Assembly: GCA_019421865.1 (NCBI GenBank)
Contig: JAHZEL010000003.1
Coordinates: forward strand, 124,001 to 188,000
DNA from: Desulfovibrionaceae bacterium
Lineage (GTDB): Bacteria; Desulfobacterota; Desulfovibrionia; Desulfovibrionales; Desulfovibrionaceae
DNA: 64,000 bases
Reading direction: 5' to 3'
Positions 48,618-57,482 of the stretch are shown piece after piece; the first letter of the stretch is position 1, and every line of letters starts with the position of its first letter. A program made the position numbers and the translations under genes. The notes below the pieces were generated by a model. The model worked only from the letters and a program-made list of their open reading frames with translations, did no database searches and was not told the DNA's origin.

Positions 48618-51032
48618 ATGCTGCTGAGTTTCAATTGGCTGAAGGAATTCGTTCCGTATACGGGAACGGCTGAAGAGCTGGGCGACATGCTCACCATGCT
48701 CGGCCTCGAGCTGGAAGAAGTGGTTCATCCCTATGCGGAAATCGAAGGCGTGGTGACGGGCCGCGTGCTCACCTGCGAGGCGCATCCCGATTCCGATCAT
48801 CTTCATGTCTGCACCGTGGACGTGGGCGCGGAAGAACCTCTGAACATCGTGTGCGGTGCCCCCAACGTGGCGGCCGGCCAGCTGGTTCCCGTGGCGCCCG
48901 TGGGCGCGACGCTGCCCGGCGGCCTAGTCATGAAGAAGGCCAAGCTGCGCGGCGTGCCTTCCTTCGGCATGATCTGCTCCGAACGCGAGCTGGGCCTTGC
49001 CGACGATCATTCCGGCATTCTTGTGCTGCCCGAGGAAAACCGCTCCGGCCGCAAGATCATGCCCGGCGAGAAGTTTGTGGACGCCTACGAGCTGGACAAG
49101 GAAGTGCTGGACATCAGTATTACGCCCAACCGTGCGGACTGCCTGTCCGTGTACGGCTTTGCCCGCCTTGTGGGCGCGTATCTGAATCTGCCCGTGACGA
49201 TGCCCTCCTTCCATCTGGAAGAGAAGGGCGAAGACATGAGCGGCGCCGTGCCCGTGGACGTGAAGGACGGCGGCCTCTGCCCCTCCTACATGGGCCGCAT
49301 TCTGAAGGGTGCGACGGTCAAGCCTTCTCCGGCCTGGATGCGCTATCGTCTGCACGGCGTGGGCGTGCGTGCCATTTCCAACCTGGTGGACGTGACCAAC
49401 TACATTCTCATGGAACTTGGTCAGCCCCTGCACGCCTTTGACCACAACAAGCTTGCCGGCGGCCGCATCATCGTGCGTACGGCCGAAGACGGCGAAAAGC
49501 TCACCACGCTCGACGGACAGGAACGCCTGCTCAAGGCCGGCGACGGCCTCATCTGCGACGCGGAAAAGCCGGTGGCTCTTGCCGGCGTGATGGGCGGTCT
49601 GGAAACCGAAATCACCGACGAGAGCGAAAGCGTGTTCCTGGAATGCGCCGTGTTCCGTCCCCGCTCCATCCGCATGACGGCCCGTCGTCTCGGTCTGAAC
49701 AGCGAAGCCTCCTACCGCTATGAACGCGGCGTGGATCCCACCAACATGGCTTTTGCTCTGGATCGAGCCGCCGCTCTCATGGCGGAACTTTCCGGCGCCG
49801 AAGTGTGCCGCGGCGTGTGCGAATGCACGCCCAGCCCCTGGCAGGCTCCGGTGGTGCGCTTCCGCCGCAGCCGTGCCGAAGATCTGCTCGGCGTGGAACT
49901 TTCCGACGAATTCTGCGCGAAGACTCTGGAAAGCCTCGGCTGCATCGTGGACAGGAGCGCAGGCGAAGAGTGGAGCGTGAAGACGCCCGGCTGGCGCTAC
50001 GACCTTACCCGTGAAGCCGACCTCATCGAGGAAGTGGCCATCTTCAAGGGCGTGGACAATCTGGGAGAAACGCTGCCCTCCATTCCTCAGACCCTTTCTT
50101 CCTTCGGTGCGCCGGAAAGCCGCCACGCCTTCATGATGCGCGTGAAGAACTGGGCTGCGGGGCTCGGCCTCAACGAAGCCGTCAACTACAGCTTCGTGGG
50201 CAACAAGGATCTTGATTTTCTCGGTCTTCCCGCCGAAGGCCGCGTGAACATCATGAACCCGCTCACCGCCGAGCAGGACGTGCTCCGCACGGAACTCGCT
50301 CCCGGCCTGTTCCAGAACGTGCGTCAGAACATTGCTCAGGGCGCGAACGGCATACGTCTCTTTGAAGTGGCCGAAGCGTTCTGCCAGGATGCTTCCAGCG
50401 ACACCACCGTGAAGGAAGTGCGTCATCTGGCCGTGGTGCTGTACGGTTCCCGCTACGACGAAGCCTGGGCCCACAAGGACGAGGATCTGGACTATGTGGA
50501 CCTGAAGGGCATTGTGGAAAAGCTGTTCGGTTTCCTGCACCTGCCCGTGCCTTCCTTTGAAATGACGGAGCATGCCTACCTTGCTCCTGCCGTCCGCATG
50601 AGCATGGAAAACGGCGCCGAAGTCGGCGTCATGGGTCGCCTCAAGCCCGCTCTGGCCGATGCCTATCTGGCCCGCAAGGCCGTGTGGTATGCCGATCTGA
50701 ACCTCGACCTCTTGCGCGAAGCTTCCCAGAGCGCCAAGGTCATGTTCCATCCGCTGCCGGTGTATCCCGCCGTGCGCCGCGACATCACCTTCATCGCTCC
50801 CCGTTCCATGCATGTGGATGCCGTGCTCTCCGCCGTCCGCGGCGCGAAGACGAGCCTCATGGAAAGCGTGGAACTTCTGGACGTCTATGAACCGAAGGGC
50901 GGTGAGGAACGCAACATCACCTGCCGTCTCACCTTCCGCAAGGCGGACCGCACCCTGCAGGACGGTGAAGTGGACAAGGAACGTGAAAAGATCGCTTCCT
51001 TTGTGGTGAAGAGCCTCGGCGTGCGCATCTGA
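48618..51032 (+). CDS. pheT: Phenylalanyl-tRNA synthetase beta subunit
   Basis: An 804-residue partner of PheS that binds tRNA-Phe and edits mischarged tyrosine. Domains in order are the N-terminal and EMAP-like tRNA-binding region (about 40-150: VVTGRVLTCEAHPDSDHLHVCTVDVG), B3/B4 editing region (about 210-385, with DVTNYILMELGQPLHAFD), B5 (about 400-475), the inactive class II core (about 480-690), and the anticodon-binding ferredoxin-like domain (about 710-804: PVYPAVRRDITFIAP). A TGAGGAG box precedes the ATG. Length is normal. Confidence 0.98.
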   Translation: MLLSFNWLKEFVPYTGTAEELGDMLTMLGLELEEVVHPYAEIEGVVTGRVLTCEAHPDSDHLHVCTVDVGAEEPLNIVCGAPNVAAGQLVPVAPVGATLPGGLVMKKAKLRGVPSFGMICSERELGLADDHSGILVLPEENRSGRKIMPGEKFVDAYELDKEVLDISITPNRADCLSVYGFARLVGAYLNLPVTMPSFHLEEKGEDMSGAVPVDVKDGGLCPSYMGRILKGATVKPSPAWMRYRLHGVGVRAISNLVDVTNYILMELGQPLHAFDHNKLAGGRIIVRTAEDGEKLTTLDGQERLLKAGDGLICDAEKPVALAGVMGGLETEITDESESVFLECAVFRPRSIRMTARRLGLNSEASYRYERGVDPTNMAFALDRAAALMAELSGAEVCRGVCECTPSPWQAPVVRFRRSRAEDLLGVELSDEFCAKTLESLGCIVDRSAGEEWSVKTPGWRYDLTREADLIEEVAIFKGVDNLGETLPSIPQTLSSFGAPESRHAFMMRVKNWAAGLGLNEAVNYSFVGNKDLDFLGLPAEGRVNIMNPLTAEQDVLRTELAPGLFQNVRQNIAQGANGIRLFEVAEAFCQDASSDTTVKEVRHLAVVLYGSRYDEAWAHKDEDLDYVDLKGIVEKLFGFLHLPVPSFEMTEHAYLAPAVRMSMENGAEVGVMGRLKPALADAYLARKAVWYADLNLDLLREASQSAKVMFHPLPVYPAVRRDITFIAPRSMHVDAVLSAVRGAKTSLMESVELLDVYEPKGGEERNITCRLTFRKADRTLQDGEVDKEREKIASFVVKSLGVRI

Positions 51033-51056
51033 CGCCGCATCTTCTGATTCCTTTCG

Positions 51057-51087
51057 GGCCGTCTTCTTCGGAAGGCGGCCTTTTTTT
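51057..51087 (+). terminator. Terminator of pheST
   Basis: GGCCGTCTTC pairs with GAAGGCGGCC (one G-U) around a TTCG tetraloop, followed by seven T. Confidence 0.95.
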
Positions 51088-51265
51088 CGGAACATTGCAA
51101 TACTTTGTCACGAAAAAGGGGCGGAAAAATTATGGCGAAAACGGAAGGACTGTGCCACAGGTAGAAAAAAGCGCGCAGAGATAGGGAGGCCTTGTCGGAA
51201 AAGGCGTTTCTCTGCATGACGATACTGCATCCCGGCCTGCTGCCGGATAATCATACGAGGTGACT

Positions 51266-53914
51266 ATGCATCTTTTGAAGTTATGCGCCGGTATGGCGCT
51301 GGCGATCTGTCTGTCTCTGGGCGGAACGGGCGCGGCACAGGCCGTTTCCGGCATACAGACGTTTCGTCTGGAAAACGGTCTGACCGTGCTGGTCAAGGAA
51401 GACAGCCGCTTTCCTCTGGTTTCGGTTCGCCTTTTCGTGAAGGCCGGTTCCGCCTGGGAAAAGCCGGAAGAAGCGGGCATGAGCCATCTTCTTGAGCACA
51501 TGGTGTTCAAGGGCTCGAAGACCAGCGGGGCGGGCGTGGACAAGCGAGTGGAGAACGCCGGCGGCTCCATGAACGCCTATACCTCCTACGACATGACTAC
51601 CTATCTGACCGACCTTCCGGCCGCAAAGTGGAAGGATGCCATGACCGCTGTGCGTGATCTGGCCTTTGATCCGCTGCTCCGTCAGGAAGATCTGGACGCG
51701 GAAAGGGAAGTGGTCATCGCGGAAAAGAAGCAGCGCGGCGACAGCCCCATGACGAAGCTTTTCCAGACGGCGCTGGCCCATACGCTGAAGGGAACGCCCT
51801 ACGAGAGCCCCGTCATCGGCAACGAAGAGGCGCTGCGCGGCGTGACCCCCGACATGATGCGCGACTATATCCGGCGGCGCTATGATCCCCGCGACATGGT
51901 GCTTTCCGTGGCGGGCGATGTGAAGGCTTCCGACATTCTGGCCGAAGCCAGGGAGCTTTTCGGCGGCTATCAGAACCACAACGTTCTTACCGTGGAGCCT
52001 TCCATTGATCCTGCCTCCCTTGCGCAGGGACTGATCGTGGACGTGGAGGCCGGCCCGTGGGAGAAGGCGCTCGTGTCCCTTTCCTTCCCTCTGCCGGGCA
52101 TGAAGGATGAGCTTCTGCCCGCGGCCGACGTGCTGGCGCATCTGCTTGCCGGTGACGATACGGCGCTTCTGCCTGTGAAGTTTCGTCTGGATCAGCCGGT
52201 TGTGGACAGCATAAGCGCCTCCGCCATGAGCTTTGAGCGGGCCGGAGCCTTTATGATTCTGGCGCAGCTTGATTCCGGAAAGGCGGCAAACTTCCTCGAG
52301 AATCTGGGCAGGGAACTGGCAGGTCTGAAGGCTTCGGATTTTACCGATGCGCAGATTGCCCGGGCCCGCCTGAATCTTGAGGACAACTATCTCCGCGGCC
52401 TTGAGAACATCGCCGACATTGCGGAGACCATGGGCTCCGAATATTTCTATGATCCTTCCAGCGTGGGCGGAGAGCGCTATCTGTCGGCCGTACGCGGTGT
52501 GAACCGTGAACAGATCCAGCAGGTCATCGACCGTTGGCTCAGACCCGATGCGCTGACGGTTTCCGCACTGGTGCCTCAGGGGGCAGACGGCGCCGTCGCC
52601 GATCTCGACAACGATTCCGCCCGTGCCGCCATGCTTCGCGGATGGCCGGAAACGGGCAGCGCCGTGAAGAAGGCCGAAGCCGACAAGAGCGGCGGAGCCA
52701 AGCTGAATGCCGAAGTCATCAGCCTCGGCGAAGGTCGTACGCTGGTGCTGCTGCCGGATCGCTCTCTGCCTTACGTTTCCGCCACGCTGAGCTTCTCGGG
52801 CGGCGAGCTTCTTGTTTCCGATGATGAGGAAGGCCTGGCCTCCCTGACGGCTTCGGCTCTGACCACGGGAACGAAGAACCGCACGCTGAACGATATCAAC
52901 GTGTATCTTTCCGACAGGGCTTCCGGACTGTCTGCAGGCAGCGGCATGCGGTCGTTCAGCGTTCAGATGGACGCGCCTTCGCGTTTCGCGCCGGAGGTCT
53001 TTGCCCTCATGAAGGAAGTTGTGGAATCTCCCGCCTTCCGTGAAGAGGACGTGGATCGGGCGAAGCGCGAACAGATAGCCTCCATCGTCAGTGTGGAGCA
53101 GAATGCGATGGGCCTGCTCAGCCGCAATCTTCGTCATGTGCTGTTTGAGAAGGGGGCCTACGCCCACCGCAGCGACGGCGATCCCGCCGTGGTGGCCGGG
53201 TACGGACGCAGCGACGTGGAAGGCTTCTGGAACCGGCAGAAGGTTCGTCCGTGGGTTCTTTCCGTCGCCGGAGACTTTGACAGAACGCAGGTGGAAGCCT
53301 TTGCCCGTTCGCTGCCTGCACCTTCGGAAAAGGCGCTTGAGAGCAGCGCGCCCGCATGGAATAAGGAGCACGCCTGGAGCATGACGCTGCCCGGACGCAA
53401 TCAGGCCGTGTATCTCATGCTTTTCCCCACCGTCGGTGCGGACTCCTCCGACCGTGCGGCGCTTCGTCTGCTTTCGGAATGCCTGAACGGCTTCACCGGA
53501 AAGCTGTATCAGGAACTTCGGGAAAAGCAGAGTCTCGGCTATTCGGTCTTCCCTGTGGACTGGGCTGCCCGGGATGCCGGATTCCTTGCCTTCGGCATCA
53601 TTGCCTCGCCGGAAAATCTGGAAAAGGCGAAGGCTTCCTTTGAAGCCATCGTCCGGGATCTGCAGAAGAATCTGCTGCCCGAGGAAACGCTGGAGCGCGC
53701 CAAGGCCGTGGCCGAGGCCGATTTCTACCGGGCCAGACAGAGCCGCGCCATGCGCGCGGGAGAGGGCGCGGCCAACATCCTGAACGGCTATGATCTTGAT
53801 TACGGGCGTCAGCGCCTTGAGGCCATGAAGGCCGTGGATGCGCAGACGCTGCGGGAAATGGCCCGCAAGTATCTTGACCTGAACGCTTCCTATGACCTTC
53901 GCGTGACGCCGTAG
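51266..53914 (+). CDS. M16 family zinc peptidase (two-domain, exported)
   Basis: An 882-residue periplasmic or surface peptidase. The start at 51266 follows GAGGTGA. Residues 1-28 form a signal peptide (LLKLCAGMALAICLSLGGTGAAQA). The first M16 unit has the inverted zinc motif H74-L-L-E77-H78 with the downstream Glu region AEREVVIAEKKQRGDSP. Two more M16 folds follow, the last containing the GFTGKLYQELREKQSLGYSV motif typical of the substrate-closing half. The layout resembles pitrilysin-type or PqqL-like enzymes that degrade short peptides in a closed chamber. The gene is monocistronic, with a perfect palindromic terminator after it. Confidence 0.93.
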   Translation: MHLLKLCAGMALAICLSLGGTGAAQAVSGIQTFRLENGLTVLVKEDSRFPLVSVRLFVKAGSAWEKPEEAGMSHLLEHMVFKGSKTSGAGVDKRVENAGGSMNAYTSYDMTTYLTDLPAAKWKDAMTAVRDLAFDPLLRQEDLDAEREVVIAEKKQRGDSPMTKLFQTALAHTLKGTPYESPVIGNEEALRGVTPDMMRDYIRRRYDPRDMVLSVAGDVKASDILAEARELFGGYQNHNVLTVEPSIDPASLAQGLIVDVEAGPWEKALVSLSFPLPGMKDELLPAADVLAHLLAGDDTALLPVKFRLDQPVVDSISASAMSFERAGAFMILAQLDSGKAANFLENLGRELAGLKASDFTDAQIARARLNLEDNYLRGLENIADIAETMGSEYFYDPSSVGGERYLSAVRGVNREQIQQVIDRWLRPDALTVSALVPQGADGAVADLDNDSARAAMLRGWPETGSAVKKAEADKSGGAKLNAEVISLGEGRTLVLLPDRSLPYVSATLSFSGGELLVSDDEEGLASLTASALTTGTKNRTLNDINVYLSDRASGLSAGSGMRSFSVQMDAPSRFAPEVFALMKEVVESPAFREEDVDRAKREQIASIVSVEQNAMGLLSRNLRHVLFEKGAYAHRSDGDPAVVAGYGRSDVEGFWNRQKVRPWVLSVAGDFDRTQVEAFARSLPAPSEKALESSAPAWNKEHAWSMTLPGRNQAVYLMLFPTVGADSSDRAALRLLSECLNGFTGKLYQELREKQSLGYSVFPVDWAARDAGFLAFGIIASPENLEKAKASFEAIVRDLQKNLLPEETLERAKAVAEADFYRARQSRAMRAGEGAANILNGYDLDYGRQRLEAMKAVDAQTLREMARKYLDLNASYDLRVTP

Positions 53915-53927
53915 CGGCGGCATGAAA

Positions 53928-53968
53928 AAAAACAGACGGGGCACGATATCGTGCCCCGTCTGTTTTTA
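53928..53968. terminator. Bidirectional terminator, perfect 36-bp palindrome
   Basis: AAACAGACGGGGCACGAT (53930-53947) is directly followed by its exact complement, with A before and T after. It serves the convergent peptidase and CGGC genes. Confidence 0.95.
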
Positions 53969-53996
53969 AGGACGATCGTCCGGCGTTTTTGGGTCC

Positions 53997-54329
53997 TCAG
54001 TGCGTCCAGTCGATGACGGGAACAGCGTCGCCCAGTTTCTTTTCAATGGCGGCCTTCATGGCCTCATGGCTGGGGCAGGGCATGCCGATGGGGCTTCCCT
54101 TGCGGATGCAGGAAGCGAGAAAGACGGCCTCGGCTCCGCGGTCGACCAGCATTTTCGCCCGCGCGACGGCTCTCTTGCCCGGACAGCCGCCGCAGCTCAC
54201 AAAGCCGATGACTTCGCAGGGGCCGTAAGGTTCGAATGCAAAGGTGCCGGCGCAGGCGCATTTGAAGTCCGTGGTGCCGGGACACATGTCTTCCGTCTGC
54301 TGACAGCGGATGATGCCTACTTTCTTCAT
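53997..54329 (-). CDS. CGGC domain-containing protein
   Basis: A 110-residue soluble protein of the CGGC family (DUF1847/CGGC group), rich in cysteine and likely metal-binding. Seen are MKKVGIIRCQQTEDMCPGTTDFKC (Cys at about 9, 16 and 24), FVSCGGCPGKRAVARAK with the name motif at about 46-49, and FLASCIRKGSPIGMPCP. An AAGGAGG box precedes the ATG. Such proteins are common in strict anaerobes and their role is not established. It stands alone, convergent with the M16 peptidase gene. Confidence 0.88.
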   Translation of the reverse strand: MKKVGIIRCQQTEDMCPGTTDFKCACAGTFAFEPYGPCEVIGFVSCGGCPGKRAVARAKMLVDRGAEAVFLASCIRKGSPIGMPCPSHEAMKAAIEKKLGDAVPVIDWTH

Positions 54330-54770
54330 GAATTCCTCCTTGTCGCCTCATGGGCGCGATGCGGCTTCAGACCATCTTATGCCGGAATCCTTGTCGGGAG
54401 CAAGAGCGCAGCCTTCCTTGCAAAATCTTTCATGAAGGGAAAGAGTTTGAAACGTGACTTTCCCTGCCGTTCTGCTAGAAGGAAGCTGTCAAAGGTTGTC
54501 ATCCCCCCTGAATAACCAGAGATTCTCATACTCTTCTCCTCATCCCTTTCCTTTGCCGGCCGGTTCGACAGGTTTCGAACCGGCCGGTTCCTTTTGGCGC
54601 GCGGAATTGAAGGGCATCTGCTGTGCGGACCTTCGGAAAAGCGCTGCGGACGGAGACTCCGCCAGTCTTCGCCGGAAGCCCGGAGCGGTTTTGTACGCTT
54701 GAACAGAACAGGGGCCGGAACGATTGCCGCTCCGGCCCCTGTTTTTCTGCTGTCGCTGGATCGGGACTCG
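54330..54770. other. Spacer with two strong hairpins
   Basis: About 440 bases without a supported gene. It contains a 13-bp inverted repeat CCGGCCGGTTCGA/TCGAACCGGCCGG (54556-54587) followed by TTCCTTTT, and the hairpin at 54707-54746. Upstream of the first lies a pyrimidine-rich stretch (54510-54555). A short RNA is possible. Confidence 0.4.
54707..54746. terminator. Hairpin near the end of the CorC-like gene
   Basis: AACAGGGGCCGGA pairs with TCCGGCCCCTGTT, with a run of T on the plus strand and a broken TGTTCTGTTC on the minus strand. It lies 25 bases after the minus-strand stop at 54771 and probably terminates that gene. Confidence 0.6.
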
Positions 54771-56090
54771 TTATTGCTGCTCTGACGGTTCTTCAGGCAG
54801 TTTTTCCACCAACAGCTTGTCGATCATGTTGCCGTCCATGTCCACGACCTCGAACCGCCAGCCGTGCCAGGCGATGGAGTCGCCTTCATGGGGAATCCTG
54901 CCGGTCAGGTACATGAACATGCCGCTCAGAATGGTGTAGTAGCCCTTGTCTTCAGCAGGAAGTGAGGAAAGGCCGAGCCGGTCCTTGAGCTCGGGCACGG
55001 GAATGCTGCCGTCCATGAGCCAGCTGCCGTCGTCGCGCTGAACGGCCCAGGCATCTTCATGGGGCGTGCCTATCTGACCGGCCAGTACCTTGAGAATGTC
55101 TCTCGGCGTGACGATGCCCTGCAGCGTTCCGTATTCGTCTACGATGAAGGCGAGATGGGTTCTCTGTTCCTCGAAAATCTTGAGCAGCTCCAGACTGGTG
55201 AGCGTTTCCGGTACGAACACGGGAGGCCGACTGCTTTTTTCCAGTTTCTGCGCAAAGTCTTCATCTCCGGCAGAGGCGCCGGAGCAGAGCAGAAGCGCCT
55301 GATTGATGCGTATGATGCCCGTAAGGTTCTTGAGCCCGCCGTGGCAGACCGGAAGCCAGGAATGTTCAAACGAACTCAGGATGTCGAGATTTTCCTGCAG
55401 GGAAAGCTGGGTGTCCAGATAGCGGATGTCGGCCCGGGGCACCATGATGGAACTTACGGGCCGGTCGTCGAGCCTAAAGATGTTGCGGAGCATGTCGCGC
55501 TGACGGGCTTCGATGGCGCCCGCCTCCGAGCCTTCGTCGATCATGGCCTGTATTTCTTCTTCCGTGACGGTCTGCGTTTCATCGGGCTTTGCTCCGAGCA
55601 GGCGCAGCAGCAGGCCGGTGGAGGAGGAGAGCAGGGCAACGAAAGGAGCGCTTATGGTGGCAAGGGCCGTCATGGGACGGGCCACGAGGCAGGCCATCTT
55701 TTCCGGGGCGAGCTGTCCGAGGCGCTTGGGCACCAGTTCGCCGATGACGATGGACAGATAGGTGACGGCAATGACAATGACGATGGTGGCCATTGTCCCT
55801 GCCGACGAGGCGGGGATGCCGAACGTTTCCTGCATCCATGCGGAAAGCGGAGCCGCCAGGGCCGCTTCGCCGAAAATACCGCTCAGAAGACCGATGGATG
55901 TGATGCCGATCTGTATGGCGGAAAGAAAACGGGTGGGATTCTCTCCCAGACGGATGGCCGCCTGAGCGGACTTGTCGCCCGCGGCGGCTTTTGGGGAAAG
56001 TCGCGCCTTTCTGGCGGTGACGAGCGCGATTTCGGACATGGCAAAAATGCCGTTCAGAACAATGAGCACTATAAGTATGAATATTTCCAT
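54771..56090 (-). CDS. HlyC/CorC family membrane protein with CBS pair
   Basis: A 439-residue inner-membrane protein of the UPF0053/CorC-TlyC family, linked to magnesium or cobalt export or handling. The DUF21 membrane domain (about 1-195) has four helices starting FILIVLIVLNGIFAMSEIALVTARKARL. Two CBS repeats (about 210-335) follow, with PVSSIMVPRADIRYLD and GIVTPRDIL. The C-terminal CorC_HlyC domain (about 350-430) contains DGSWLMDGSIPVPELKDRLG and GRIPHEGDSIAWHGWRFEVVDMDGNMIDKLLV. The start has only a weak box. An exact TATAAT on the minus strand (56111-56106) sits so close that the leader would be about 9 nt. Confidence 0.92.
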   Translation of the reverse strand: MEIFILIVLIVLNGIFAMSEIALVTARKARLSPKAAAGDKSAQAAIRLGENPTRFLSAIQIGITSIGLLSGIFGEAALAAPLSAWMQETFGIPASSAGTMATIVIVIAVTYLSIVIGELVPKRLGQLAPEKMACLVARPMTALATISAPFVALLSSSTGLLLRLLGAKPDETQTVTEEEIQAMIDEGSEAGAIEARQRDMLRNIFRLDDRPVSSIMVPRADIRYLDTQLSLQENLDILSSFEHSWLPVCHGGLKNLTGIIRINQALLLCSGASAGDEDFAQKLEKSSRPPVFVPETLTSLELLKIFEEQRTHLAFIVDEYGTLQGIVTPRDILKVLAGQIGTPHEDAWAVQRDDGSWLMDGSIPVPELKDRLGLSSLPAEDKGYYTILSGMFMYLTGRIPHEGDSIAWHGWRFEVVDMDGNMIDKLLVEKLPEEPSEQQ

Positions 56091-56105
56091 GTATCCATTG
56101 TCATG

Positions 56106-56111
56106 ATTATA
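56106..56111 (-). promoter_or_regulatory. -10 box candidate of the CorC-like gene
   Basis: An exact TATAAT on the minus strand, with TTATCG about 18 nt upstream as a poor -35. If used, the mRNA would begin about 9 nt before the ATG. Confidence 0.4.
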
Positions 56112-56579
56112 TTCTTTCTGTCAACATGGCGATAAGAAAGGAAAATAAAAGGTGGATTCTATTTTTTCATGGAAATGGTCATGCGGAATATGACGGCAGT
56201 TGATTATGTGGCTTTGCATGATTGAGACGTTTATATGGCTCTTTCAGATTTTTTTCAGAAGTGGAGGCAATGCGGGTATTGCGGATGTTTGAGGCCATTC
56301 TGCGGGTATATTAATGATGGCGGCAATGCATGGTGCGGGCGTTGCGGAATCGTGAAGGCTTTGTGAGTGTACGTATGGGGATAGACGTCATAAGTTGCGG
56401 ACAGGTTCCGTGGGGACGACGCTCTTCTTGTAAGCCGTTCATGAGAGAAAAGCTCCTGAGATCGTTTTGACAGCCTGTGTGAAATGTCGGATCATGACGT
56501 TTTCAGACAGGCCCCGGCCGGGACATGAGACGCCGGATTGCCGATCGCCGGGGATATCGGCAGCACAGGAGGAGAGAAC
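56112..56579. other. Divergent gene-free spacer
   Basis: About 470 bases between the CorC-like gene and the amidase gene. No supported frame, no placed promoter for the amidase gene. The left half is more AT-rich than its surroundings. Confidence 0.4.
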
Positions 56580-57362
56580 ATGAGAGTCTGTCTGCTGCAG
56601 ATGCAGGTGGTCAGGGGAGACAGAGAGGCCAACCGGGCAGCCGTTCGGCGGCTGACGGAGAAGGCCGTGCAGGCGGAGCTGCCCCCGGATGTTCTTGTGC
56701 TGCCGGAACTGTGGTCTACGGGATACGCTTTGGATCGGGCCGGAGAGCTGGCCTCTCCCGGCGGCGAGGATGACGCCGCCTTTCTCGGCGAGCTTGCGGC
56801 AAAGCACAATGTGTCCTTTGTGGGCGGTTCCGTACTGGCGGAAGTGGACGGTCGCATCCGAAACCGCGCGCAGGTCATTGATCGAAACGGGCGTCTGACG
56901 ACCTTTTACGACAAGATTCACCTGTTCCGCCTGATGCAGGAAGACCGGTACCTGAGCAGGGGAAACGAGATATGCCTGTTCGACCTCGAGGGAATGCGCT
57001 GTGCTCTTGTGATCTGTTACGATATCCGGTTCTGCGAACTTGTGCGCAGGCTGGCCGTAGAGGGCGCGGAAGCGTTGTTTGTGAGCGCCGAGTGGCCGAT
57101 GCCCCGCCGGGAGCACTGGGAAACGCTGCTGCGGGCCCGGGCCGTGGAAAATCAGATGTATGTCGCCGCCTGCAATGTCTGCGGCGTAACGGGGCAGGAA
57201 AGATTTGCGGGCAGCTCCATGATTGTGGCTCCCGACGGCACGGTGCCGGCCAGAGCCGGCGAAGAGGAATGTCTGGTGTATGCCGATATGAATGTTGATG
57301 CGGTGCGGAGCATGAGAAATGCGATTCCGGTCTTTGAGGACAGGGTGCCTTCGCTTTACTGA
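56580..57362 (+). CDS. Carbon-nitrogen hydrolase (nitrilase superfamily amidase)
   Basis: A 260-residue cytoplasmic amidase. The start at 56580 has an AGGAGGAG box. The Glu-Lys-Cys triad is clear: Glu43 in VLVLPELWSTGY, Lys112 in FYDKIHLFRLMQEDRYL and Cys146 in VICYDIRFCELVRRL. Size and motifs place it with Nit2/YafV-type omega-amidases that clean up 2-oxoglutaramate and related amides from transaminations. Another small amide substrate is possible. It is monocistronic and convergent with the NSS transporter. Confidence 0.9.
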   Translation: MRVCLLQMQVVRGDREANRAAVRRLTEKAVQAELPPDVLVLPELWSTGYALDRAGELASPGGEDDAAFLGELAAKHNVSFVGGSVLAEVDGRIRNRAQVIDRNGRLTTFYDKIHLFRLMQEDRYLSRGNEICLFDLEGMRCALVICYDIRFCELVRRLAVEGAEALFVSAEWPMPRREHWETLLRARAVENQMYVAACNVCGVTGQERFAGSSMIVAPDGTVPARAGEEECLVYADMNVDAVRSMRNAIPVFEDRVPSLY

Positions 57363-57380
57363 GCCATCCGTTTTGCCGTC

Positions 57381-57417
57381 AAAAAAAGCGTCTTCAGAAA
57401 CTGAAGACGCTTTTTTT
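57381..57417. terminator. Bidirectional terminator
   Basis: AAAAAAAGCGTCTTCAG pairs perfectly with CTGAAGACGCTTTTTTT around AAA, between convergent genes. Confidence 0.95.
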
Positions 57418-57482
57418 GACGCGGAGTGTTTCCGCAAATGGCGTGCCGAAGCCCTGCGGAATTTTCCGCAGGACTTCAACGG

